From contig NC_053415.1 of assembly GCF_016859285.1 (NCBI RefSeq), forward strand, positions 4,289,001 through 4,353,000: 64,000 nucleotides of DNA, written 5' to 3'. Shown here piece by piece: positions 25,414 to 54,480 of the stretch. A program made the translations under genes and the position numbers. Positions within the stretch are counted from its first letter, which is position 1, and each line of letters opens with the position of its first letter. The notes beneath the pieces are model-generated. The model had not been told where the DNA came from. It searched no databases and was given only the letters and a program-made list of their open reading frames with translations. The stretch comes from Xiphias gladius (taxonomy: Eukaryota > Chordata > Actinopteri > Istiophoriformes > Xiphiidae).

Positions 25414-25993
25414 GAAAACAACAAGAGGAAGAGGAAGAGGAAGAGGGAGCAGGAGAGCAGCCCCGGAGCCCTTGAGGAGCCTCCAGAAAGAAGATCCTCC
25501 AACGGCATTGCTGCCCAGCAGGAGAGGAGGTCCAGCCCCCAGCCGTCCACCGCTGCCTCACTGCATGGAAGGCAGGAAGCTGCACAGCAGGAGGTGAGTA
25601 GTCCAGCCTAAGCACTCTGCTGAAATGTACGGAAGACAACTGCCTTCTGTAGAGGTTGCCTATAGTGAATCTTACAAATACAGAAATATCACTGACTAAA
25701 AAATCCCAGTAGACATTCTGAGATCAGGATATTTAACAAGAAAAAAAAGTTCATGTGGAGGGATTTTTTTCCCTCAAAATATGACTTATGAATAGTCTTG
25801 GTGTCTCTGCTGGCAGAGTGACCTCCTGGACCCCCTTCAACCAAAATGATTTGTGTCATTCTTCTTATTGAAATAGTTTTACCTGTTTCTTCCTTTCCTC
25901 CAACAGCTGAACCTTGCCCGGCCAGAGAGGAGCACCTGCTCGCAGCCATCTACCACTGGTCGAGGGGAGAGGAGAGAGGAGAGTCTTACCTAG
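25414..25993 (+). CDS. 3' end of an unrecognised gene, two predicted exons
   Basis: Predicted exon 25,414-25,593 follows a good acceptor (TCTCTAACAG) and ends before GTGAGT. It reads 60 codons, starting with a lysine/arginine-rich block (NNKRKRKRKREQESS) that resembles a nuclear localisation signal, then a serine/proline/glutamine-rich stretch (QQERRSSPQPSTAASLHG). The second exon, 25,907-25,993, follows CTCCAACAG. It reads LNLARPERSTCSQPSTTGRG, then RREESLT and a stop. The other frames of both exons hit stops when joined. An AATAAA lies 165 bases after the stop. I do not recognise the family. A low-complexity basic nuclear protein fits what can be seen, but no start exon was found, and a non-coding transcript or chance open frame remains possible. 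Confidence 0.35.
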
Positions 25994-26157
25994 TCTGTTG
26001 GCCATGGTGAATTGAGAATGATATATGCTCATAAATTGGTATTAACTGTAATGAAGTCATAACATTGTGACGTAGCAGTCGAAAGTAACATAAATGGAAA
26101 GTAAATTGTAGTCACTGAACATAAACCCTCCACAAGTCTCTCTCATTGCAATGTTAT

Positions 26158-26163
26158 AATAAA
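26158..26163 (+). terminator. AATAAA after the unrecognised gene
   Basis: A canonical polyadenylation hexamer 165 bases past the predicted stop at 25,993, on the same strand. It supports, but does not prove, that the two predicted exons belong to a transcript. Confidence 0.4.
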
Positions 26164-26185
26164 TAGCGGAGGCTAATAATTAGAA

Positions 26186-26720
26186 CTGGCTGCTGCTGAG
26201 GCTGATTGTTACAGGCTTTGGCTGTAGCTGTGATTAGACTATGGACATAGCTATTGCTATGGGCATTGCTGTTGCTGTGATTATGACTAGGGTTACATCT
26301 ATTGGCGCTTTTGATTGGCAAGGCTGTGTTTTTAAGGAGTAATACTAACTAACCTACATGCCAGTGTGAATTGACTTGGTTGCTGAGCATCATGATGAAG
26401 CTATTCCTAAACTCCTAGGGTGTAATTGTAACACATCTGGCATATCTGATAGAAGTACCAGGTTAAAATCCAGGTGGGAGTTTCTGGCTTCACACAGCTG
26501 TCATAGCCAATGTTGCTGTTACATGTGCTGTGAAAGTAGCCAGTCTGTCAGGTTCACAGCCACAGCTAACGTTATAGCCATAGTAAGAGCCATTTGCCAC
26601 AATAATAGCTACATCTATAGACATAGCTATAGCCATGGCAATACATGCAGCCTTCGCCACAGAAAAGGGCACTGCCACTCACACTGCGATCACAGCCAGT
26701 GGCTATGGCTACAGTTGGAG
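26186..26720. repeat. Degenerate GCTRTN-type simple repeat, two opposed blocks
   Basis: Left block (about 26,186-26,300) is rich in GCTGTAGCTGTG and GCTATTGCTATGG words. Right block (about 26,570-26,720) is rich in the complementary words, such as ACATAGCTATAGCCATGGC. The two blocks are therefore in inverted orientation around 250 bases of other sequence. Open frames across them (ATANVIAIVRA-like) are by-products of the simple repeat. Confidence 0.5.
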
Positions 26721-27299
26721 CTTGACTATCCTCATATATGAGAGCACAGCGTCTTCAGTTAAAGAGACAGTTATGAAAAGTCAGTCTGGAAAAAATATGT
26801 ATTTTATTCATTTTGAAATTTCTTAAAAAGTACAAACTCAATTTCTCTGACTTTTCCCTCATACAAAATTTTAATTTTATTTTTTTTAATTTATTTTATT
26901 TTTTTATTTTAACCGTTTTTACTATTTTACATTTTACATTAAGTTCTGAGAAATGGATTGGATTTTAAACTGACACACCATTATTTTAAGCACTGAGAGG
27001 AAAAAAAGGGAGAAAACTACATGATATATAAAACTTAGTGAACTCTAGTGAAAGTGAAATTACATCTATAATATCAAAAAGTAGAAAGTAATGCTTCTAT
27101 TCTTCCGGGTTTATTATTTTTGATCAACTGATACATTAAAAAAAATAGAAAAACATGATTCAACAGTCAGTAAGTGTGTTTATTGAACATATTAACGTGT
27201 ATACAAAGCAGATACAATCATCATTTAACACTTTTTTATGAAAACTTTGAATGTACATCGGCACAACAGCAACATGTAGATCAGCCCATGTGTTCAAGC

Positions 27300-27857
27300 T
27301 TTGTCCTGAGTGCTGTTGTTTCCTCATCTGCTGTTTTCTCTCCTCCAAGCTCCCCTTGATAGTCAGCTCTCTCTCAGCATCCTCCACACATGGATGTTTG
27401 GCTGTCTGGATGTGGAGTTTCCCATCTGGATCAAGGTAGCAGGTGACGTCCTCAGGGCTCGGGCCTTCAGGGAGATCAAACTCCTGTATGAGCTCCTGGT
27501 GTCTGAAAGAGCCTTTCTCAGCCTCCTGCTTCTTCTCTGTCTTCCCTCTGACTCTTAGCTTCCACCCACCTGCCTTACAGACAGCTCCTCTGGAGAAAAG
27601 CCTTGAGTGTCCAGGATCAGGCCAAAGTGCTCTCCCTTTTTCTGCAGCTGGACATATGTTGCAGGGCGGCAGTGGTTTGGAAAGCTCCATCACCTCCACG
27701 ATCTTGTGTTGAAGTTTTTCCATCAGCTCCAGACTGCTGTGGAGCTCCTGTAGGTTCCTCTGCAGCAGGTTTGACCTCTGGCCACAGACTGCATCCAGGC
27801 CAGTACAAGTCCGTGAATGGGCTGAGGGCAGACTTGGAGTCCATGAGAGCACAGCAT
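27300..27857 (-). pseudogene. hsp30-type small heat-shock protein gene, frame broken
   Basis: Intronless small Hsp (alpha-crystallin family chaperone) of the fish/amphibian HSP30 type. The start is ATG at 27,857 (MLCSHGLQ) or 27,844 (MDSK, then SALSPFTDLYWP and SLWPEVKP). Next comes LLQRNLQELHSSLELMEKLQ in a second frame, then FQTTAALQHMS back in the first. EHFGLILDTQGFSPEELSVRQVG follows in a third frame, and then KLRVRGKTEKKQEAEKGSF and QEFDLPEGPSPEDVTCYLD in the second. The order and spacing fit the whole family protein, but at least four changes of frame are needed (near 27,765, 27,670, 27,620 and 27,545). It is therefore a pseudogene or a badly resolved stretch of assembly. The protein similarity is too good for great age. 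TATA and heat-shock elements lie upstream. Confidence 0.75.
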
Positions 27858-27967
27858 CTTTGGTGTATGTTTAGTGTTGAGTCCTCTTGTTGTGAGGTGA
27901 CATAAAGTGTGTGTGCTCCTCTGGGTGGGTTGTATTGCTTTCAGTCTCAGCAGTGGGGCTGTCCCAG

Positions 27968-27975
27968 CTTTTATA
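27968..27975 (-). promoter_or_regulatory. TATA box of the hsp30-type gene
   Basis: TATAAAAG on the minus strand, about 111 bases upstream of the ATG at 27,857 and 26 bases downstream of a heat-shock element. The spacing is typical of heat-shock promoters. Confidence 0.7.
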
Positions 27976-28000
27976 TTCTAACTGGAGGAGCTCCAGAGTC

Positions 28001-28013
28001 TTCAGGAACTTTC
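28001..28013. promoter_or_regulatory. Perfect heat-shock element
   Basis: TTCAGGAACTTTC, a perfect TTCnnGAAnnTTC trimer of alternating HSF1 half-sites, directly upstream of the TATA box at 27,968-27,975 of the hsp30-type gene. HSF1 binding is known for this pattern. That it works here is inferred. Confidence 0.75.
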
Positions 28014-28099
28014 CTGTCATTACCACAACTCTCCACTTGGTGGGGCTTTTTCTCAGGTGTGCTGACATCACTGGATCGTTGGTTCACTGTCTGGCTCAG

Positions 28100-29800
28100 T
28101 TTCACGCTACATTTAACTATTGCTAAATGAAGTTTAAAGACACATATTAGAGGCATTTTCTCGTGATTTTTGAGGATAAATCATTCATATGAGGACAGTT
28201 ACTGAAAAATTTTTTTTTGGTTTTGGTTTTTTTGGTTTGTATGAATTACAGTCATACAAACTTATCATCATGTGACTGGCTAAATTACATTTCATTACTG
28301 ATTCTATTGATGTGTTCTTTGTGTGTGTCAACTGCGTCTCAATAAATAATTTTAAATCTAAAAATCTTAATTTTGTTTTTTATTTGTAGTGCTTTAACTG
28401 AAACTGTGTAAAATGTCAGAAGGTCATCATTATTCATCATGACATTATGACACCAAAACAATAATACTTAATGCTTTTGATAACACAGCAGATGGGCTGC
28501 TATCATCAACACTATCATATTATATTTATACACATATACACAGCTATAGCTATATGGTCTAGTCCGGTGGAAAGGGGATAACAATTTGCATAAATGTGGT
28601 ATATCAAGATATTAATCTTCACGGCACTGTGATATGCTATAGTGTATTTTGTTTATATACTTCCTATGACATTACCGTTGTAATGTCTGCTGTTAAACAG
28701 AGAGAAACCTGTTTAACAGCAGACAACACAAAAAACCTGTGTTTTTTTTTTTTTAGAGTGGCAAATTGAATTGAACCTTGGTGTGATTTGAACTGGAGTG
28801 CATTGTAGGGTCTACTTTTCTATGTTTATTTAGTTGACTGTCACAAAAACTATTTACTCCCAGTACCAAAAATTTCACGTGGCCTATGTCATCTTGTGAA
28901 CTTTAATTTGCCGGTCACATGCAATGTGAAGTATACACTTATCTATCTACACAACCCATTGAAAGGGACAGTTTATTCAGCACCTCTGTTTCTCTATTGA
29001 CTAACCTTTACAGTTCTGAATCTGTCAGTGAACTGTCATGATTCTGCTCTTGCACATCAGTGTTGGTCAGCCAGCACAAACACTTAAAATTGTGAGGTTT
29101 CAGGTGCTACTTTTGATTACAAATTCTTTATCCCTTAGTTACAAGAAAAGCATTTCTTTATTACAAGATATTTATATGGGTTTTCTAATTATGAAAAAAG
29201 TCATAATTTAAATATATAGAAGTCAAGTATGAGAAAATAGAAACTAAACTCACCTTTTCAAGTTTTTATTAGGTTCTGTCAACTAATAATTCACATTGTT
29301 GTTCAGATTACTTACTTTTTTTCCCTAGACAGTGTTAATGTTTACATAAACTAATATTTCAACATTTCTAACAATTTTGTTCAAACATATAAAAGTAAAT
29401 GACTTTTTTTTGACAAGTTTTTGACAGAAATTAGGTTCAGTCAACACCTGTTTAGTATTACTGACAAGATTGGTAAGTTAGACTTCATATGTTAATTTAT
29501 TCACAACTAAAACAAGTTAAATTCCTCATGAAACACTGATGAATCCTTAAAGGTTTTACTGTCCTGGCAAACACATACCAAACCATACTGGTTACTATGT
29601 TATTTCTAATTATTTCATTAAAACTGCCACCACTGCCGCCTGTAAGCCCAGTTTTTGTGAGTTCTTACTACCGGTAAAAACATTACCTTCTTCCTCTCTC
29701 AACTCACACACACATCAAAATCATTGTGTGTGCTGTGTGTGTGTGTGAGTGTGTGTGTGTGTGTGTGGTGACTGAATGGGCGGGTTTCTTGAATAGCTAG
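28100..29800. other. AT-rich intergenic sequence upstream of stat4
   Basis: No gene is seen. A TG-rich microsatellite (about 29,725-29,767) and several A/T runs are present. The last few hundred bases should contain the stat4 promoter. No TATA box stands out. Confidence 0.5.
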
Positions 29801-29839
29801 AGTACAGCCACTGAGGATAAATGAGGTCGCTTCCTGAAC

Positions 29840-29930
29840 TGACAGGCACATTGAAAAACAGAAGTCAAAGAGAGAAACAAGTGCACGTGGTCAATGTGAC
29901 TGGGGGGAAAGCAGCGCAGAAACGTCTCAG
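29840..29930 (+). other. stat4: Probable stat4 5' untranslated exon 1
   Basis: A non-coding exon is inferred from the strong donor AACGTCTCAG|GTAACA at 29,930. This fits vertebrate STAT genes, whose ATG lies in exon 2. The left edge is not visible. A CACGTG E-box lies within it, near 29,884. Confidence 0.45.
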
Positions 29931-30035
29931 GTAACAAATACGAGAAAAATATTATTCAACCACAAAACTAATTATTACAGTGAATAAATATGGCGCAATT
30001 TTTTCACTTAAAGCACGTTTAAACGCTGTTAATAA

Positions 30036-49339
<19,304 letters not shown>

Positions 49340-49538
49340 AGCTAGATGAAATGTGCAACATTTTGCTCAGAGGTTCCTCGATTCCTTCCTAACAATGTTT
49401 TACCACTGACCTGACACCAGTCTCCAATCAACGTCTACATCTTGACAGTCAACTGCGTTAAAAGAGGTTTTTGTGGGGAAATTGGATTCATTACTTGTGC
49501 TGTTGTTTGTTGTTTTTTACATTCATAATTGTTCTTGA

Positions 49539-49544
49539 AATAAA
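49539..49544 (+). terminator. stat4: stat4 polyadenylation signal
   Basis: AATAAA 200 bases after the stat4 stop codon (49,339), in the expected place for a short 3' untranslated region. Confidence 0.65.
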
Positions 49545-50374
49545 TTTTGATGTCACTGTTTACTGTAGATCTGGACATCTGACAACTTGGATTTGAGTTG
49601 ATTATATTTTTTTGAGTTTCTATAAAGCTTGTATTGTATATTAAACAGTTTAAATATGTTTATCTTGACTGCGATGTACCATATTGATATTAGCTTGCTA
49701 TTTAATTTATACATCACTGACACCACTGTCTCTCTTAGTCAGTTGTAACTAGCAAAAGCTGCAGCTGCATATTCACTACAAAATGTTTTCATTCGACCTG
49801 TGTTGCATGCACGCTCATTCACATAAACATTCATTCATTCACTGATGGTTAGCTCGCCTGCCACCTATCGGCGACGAGGACGTACGGTAAGGTCTACAGA
49901 CAACTTTGCGGCAGTGCTGAAATTTATAAAGCTTTTATTTTGGAAGTAGCCGGAAGTACATCTGCCTACAACTCTTTGCCTCTAGCTTGATAGTTTTTCC
50001 TACAGCGTTAGCCGAGAATCACGTGATTACATAAGCGAGACCCAATCATAATAATTAGACCTTTTTTGCAAACCACGATCAAACGATCTTGCTTGAAAAA
50101 GCTTATAGGCTCACTCAAATCCAGTACCATACAATTCAAAAGCCCTTCCGCACCTTTGGACAGAGAGTGTGGAGAACCTGATAAGATGAGCTATTTTAAT
50201 ACAAGTAGACTGAGTGGGCTCTACACCTCTAGCAACACCGGCCTGATATTTGTCTTTGAAAGATGTTGGGCTTGGGACTGGGGACAGGGCCTCCATCAAG
50301 AAATTAGTTTTCATGAAGTCAAGAGCAAGTCTAAGTAAAAAATACAGATACACATTTTTTTTAATTCTTAAATT

Positions 50375-50538
50375 AGCCAACTGTTTCCCCGTTTCCAGTC
50401 TTTATGCTAAGCTAGGCTAACTGCCCGCTGACTCCAGCTTGCAGCACACAAATATGTGAACGGTAATGAACTTCTCATCTATCTCTCGTCCAAGAAAACA
50501 AATGAGTGAGTTCCGAAAATGTCAAACTATTCCTTGAA
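50375..50538 (+). repeat. Single arm of the palindromic MITE-like family
   Basis: Contains CCAGTCTTTATGCTAAGCTA, then CAGCTTGCAGCACACAAATA, CTTCTCATCTATCTCTCGTC and an end AAACTATTCCTTG. It corresponds to the right arm of the full copy at 56,841-57,385. Confidence 0.6.
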
Positions 50539-50547
50539 AAGGTAGTC

Positions 50548-50930
50548 AAGGGTGTGAAAGTGTTGGCAAACAGGTGCCTATGTACACATCCAGCAGACAC
50601 GGCGCAGCATTAGCATTCAGCTGGACTTGTGTTTCTGTCCACCTGATGAATCCGAGTCCAGTATTCCCTCTCCTCTCTACCTGTTTTCCTGAGGGAAATG
50701 TCGGGCACTTCAGCTGCCGGATGCTCCACTGTGTTCGCCTGCTGGTCGCCAACTCTGCCCGCTCTTGGTTGCTGAGCGTACAGCTTAAACCGGGTTTTTC
50801 CACTGAAAAAAACCGCCTGCTGCTGCTGCTGCTGCGGGAACAAGGGCTGGTGAAAACTGAGATGCAGCAGGACACGAGACCAAAAACAATGAACTAAAAG
50901 AAGCTAAAAAAGAAACACTAGAGGTGAGAA
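50548..50930 (+). repeat. Dispersed repeat fragment with (CTG)5
   Basis: Shares blocks with 59,640-59,870 in the same order: GTCCACCTGATGAAT / GGCCACCCGACGAATTT, TCCCTCTCCTCT / TCGCTCTCCTTT, TTTTCCTGAGGGAAAT / CTCCTAAGGAAAAAT and GATGCTCCACTGTGTTCGCC / TACGTGCTCCGCTTATGTTC. Despite the raised GC and open frames in three phases, it is best read as repeat DNA rather than an exon. Confidence 0.5.
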
Positions 50931-51631
50931 ACCGCAGAGTTGGTCATATTGTTCGTGGGTTTGTCACTATATGCGAACTTCCCACGTCGTATAGGTGATT
51001 CGAAATATTGGTTGGTGCCGCTTGGAAATAGACGTAGCCAGCAAGGTAACGTTTAACCATCGGGAGTCCTCTATGTAAAAACCCACTTACTGTAAGTTCC
51101 GGTCACTGTTTCACACTTGTTCCGTTGTCTGACAACAGAAACAGGAAAAAGTAAACGAGAGCAACTTTATTGGGAATTCAGCTGGATTGAATCACATACC
51201 ACCCCCCCCACACACACACACACACACACACACACCAATAGTACTTAATTACTATATATCAATAATAATAAATAAAAAGAAGAAAGAAAAGCCACAAAAA
51301 TGCAACAAAAGAAGATACTGCTGTTAATAAATGTTGCACAGATTATGCACCCAGGTTACAAATCCACTGGGCTAAAGGGGCAGTTCAACCCCCTGCTTGG
51401 CCCAAATGTTCTGTCTAATTGGCTGACTTTAAAATTCCATTAGTTTGAGGAAGCAGTTAAGTAGACCCCCCCCTGCCCCGTTTTTACTGTTCAGAGATGC
51501 CCCCTGTGTTAGAGGCTTCGCTTACTTGTTACTTTTGATGTTGAATTATTTTATACAAAGTATGCCCTCTTTCAGCACATGTCGCAAGACACAACCCCTA
51601 AATTAATGCACATTTTCTGTTGCTCTGTTAG

Positions 51632-54438
51632 GGATTTGGCAGCTGTGGAGGAAAATAAAGCAAAGGCTTGTTTCCACGAACTCCTGGTGTATTTGGAACA
51701 ACAGTGGAACCATTCTGTCCAGGAGAACATCATTTTGCAGAGTCCTGACTTTCCAGGGATGAAAGACTACTTGGTGGTAGGGAAGACATGCTGTAATGTG
51801 GACTGAACATTGCAATGCAGTGCCACATTTGAGATGATGTGTCTTTCTGGGAGCATCCTCGGCTGCACTGCACTTGTTATTTTGAGTAGTGGCGCTCAAC
51901 CTGGGCATCCCAACGCCCACGGGGCATCACTTGTACCAGTGATGTAATTTGCCTTAGACTAGATTTTGGCACTTGTGGGCCACAGTGTTGTGCTTAACCA
52001 GGCAGCTGTAGCCAGCTTTGCAAGCTGTCACATCCATTTCAGAACTATGGACAGGGCCGCACCTACACACGCACCCCCTAATTTAGCCGTACTCATTTGA
52101 CCATTTCACAGGCCAAACGCCCACTGGTTTAGCTGCAGGGCTCAGAGAAATGTGTCAGAAACCAACCTGGTTATTCTGGGGCAAGATGGGCCACTGAGTT
52201 TGGCCGTAATCCTCTCTGAATGCCCAAAGGAGGAAAAGAAAATGCTGGCTTCAGCCTCTGAAAAATTGGTAAATTGACTGATACAAGTTGTCGCAATGAA
52301 CTTTGTACTTCGGTTTGATCAAGGGCTTTGCAGATGAATACGACGTCCCTGGCGTTCTGCAAGATTTTCAGCTAATTCTGGTATAATCTGTCAAAAAAGA
52401 AAGGGATTAATGCTTCTTCTTCGAGTTAGGCTTCCTCTTTTTAATGCTGACTGTGTTTAGTAGCGCAACCTGTAAAGGTTCAAGAAGCACACACTGTTAG
52501 CATAAGAGTCTGTTTTGTAAGAATCGCCACCGTGCCCCAATAACAGCAAGAATGACAGATATATCTGTGTTTTTATCAGGGTTGTGGCAGTTCGGCTGTG
52601 GAGCAAAAATGGACAGAGTTGGACGACAGAGTCAACGAACTGAAAAGGGAGGCTTCGGTATACTCCCTTGGTCTTTCTTTTGATTCCACAGTTGTTTGCT
52701 GGTTTGTATTTCACCCGGCAGTCATCCCGGGAAAACAATACTTTATTATTTCTAAAGTTGTGACTTTCAACTTTAATGCAGGAGGTAAAGAAGGAAATGA
52801 AGTCACTGGAGGTCCTATATGAAAACCATGACTACATGCAGAGGACCTGGCAAAGCGAAGGTAGAGTAGAAGACATTCAGAAACAGATGATAGTTTTGTG
52901 GGTTTGGTATGAGTTCATACTTAATTTTTATGTGGCTGTGAAAGAGGAATGTCTTAAGCAGACCAATTTTATCATACAAACAAAGCAGGTACTCTAGATT
53001 CATCCTTTTTGAGTTTTAAGCAATTTAAAGGAAGATCCCATCATTTTCCTTTAAGTTTCCTTTAAGAAGTTCAGCATCCTTGACCTTTTTTTTTTAACAG
53101 CACCCTTATGTGAAAGGCTTATAGAAGCTGTAATTGCTGTCATAGCAGAAGTGTGTTAAAAGCATGTCGTATCTGACAGTGTAGGGTTTGGGTATTATTT
53201 TTAAGTATCAATTTTTATTCTAAGCCGTTTTCTTCCTCCCATTAATTTTCTCATGGATGTCAATGCAAAACCTTACTGTTTAAAAACAAAAAAAACAAAA
53301 CAAAACACAAAACCAAGTCATAGATGCCTTTCTTGATAAAATTCTTGTTATAATGATTCTAAGCCACAACACTCTCTACATTATTAGTAAAGTCAGTGTT
53401 TAAGCAGCTTAATTAGATGTCCTCCACACATACATAATGCTTAGATTTTTTTTCTTGCAGATGGTGCTGCTGAAGATAGTAAAAATTTTAAAACAGGCAG
53501 AGCAGCTTGTTGCAGTTCTCACTGATATGGAACTGCCTGAGTGGAAGCGCATGCAGCAGATGGCCTGCATTGGAAGTCCGGTTGACACTTGTCTGAACCA
53601 CCTCCAGAAGTGGTAAGAACTTACGAGTTCTACAGCACTACATCGGCTTTTCACACTTCGTGTTAAGGAGGATACTCGTGTACTTAACATATCGTCTTTC
53701 TGTCCCAGCTGTCACACTTAATGCTTACTGACAAAGTAGGTGTTATGTGTGCCTGTGCATGCTAAATTTTCTGTGGCAGAAGTGCTAATACAAGTACGCC
53801 AACAGCTGCAGAAACTACAAGACCAGAACGAGAAATACAACAGCACTGATGCCTCCAGCCTCCCTGGAGAAACTGAGAAATTTGCCCTGTCCTTGGTCAC
53901 AAAGCTTTTTTCAAAGTAAGACATGGCATCAGGCCGGTTGTGTGTCGTATACAGTACATACACACAGACTGATACTCGCACACTTTCATATTGTTGACAT
54001 ATTTTGTTGTGGTCTTGCATTGCAGTGCTCTAGTGGTTGAGAAACGACCTGTCATGTTGAGAATACCACAACGCCCTCTAATACTTAAGACCGGGGTGCG
54101 GTTCACAGCGGCGGTTAGGTAAGGCTGCACTCAACACAGTGTTGTTATGCAGGCTCTTTAAGAAAAAGTAGCCAACACAGAATTGATGAGGGAATATCTT
54201 TTGGAAGAATGGTGTCCATCCCTGCTGTAGAGATCCAGAGACCTGTAGAATCAGTGCCAAGGTGCATCGAAGCTGTTCTGGAGGCTTGTGGTGGTCCAAC
54301 ACCTCACTGAGACAACATGTTGGTTTTTCCATTTAATTTGTCACCCCGTCTGTGTGTTTGTGTGTGTGTGTATATATGTATGTGTATGTATGTATGTATA
54401 TATATCTTTGTGTGTGTCTGTGTATAATAATAATAATA

Positions 54439-54480
<42 letters not shown>

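Larger units (their letters stand above)
49560..51600. other. Spacer between stat4 and the STAT1-type gene
   Basis: It should contain the promoter and first exons of the STAT1-type gene. A possible non-coding first exon ends at CGACGAGGACGTACG before GTAAGG (near 49,885). The stretch 50,548-50,930 resembles a dispersed repeat also seen at 59,510-59,895 and includes a (CTG)5 run. A (CA)n tract lies at about 51,208-51,235. I did not find an exon coding for the STAT N-terminal domain start. Confidence 0.45.

Noticed and set aside
26376-26826. 121-codon open frame rich in isoleucine, alanine and histidine
   Set aside because: It is produced by a degenerate simple repeat, with no domain and equivalent open frames on the other strand.
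49885-49900. GTAAGG after a CpG-containing segment as STAT1-type exon 1 donor
   Set aside because: Not fully rejected, but there is no visible transcription start or partner exon, so it is mentioned only within the spacer entry.
50797-50806. TTCCACTGAA as a STAT-binding (GAS-like) site
   Set aside because: The spacing is of the N4 type, it lies inside repeat DNA, and such short matches are expected by chance.
50574-50897. 107-codon open frame with high GC before the STAT1-type gene
   Set aside because: All three frames and the minus strand are open over much of it. The DNA matches a dispersed repeat also at 59,510-59,895, and the protein reading resembles nothing.
51150-51210. Reading QLYWEFSWIESH, resembling the STAT N-terminal start exon
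   Set aside because: The similarity to LYDD...WIES is short, the FPMxIR core is missing, no ATG with MxxW lies upstream, and it runs into a (CA)n tract without a donor in phase.
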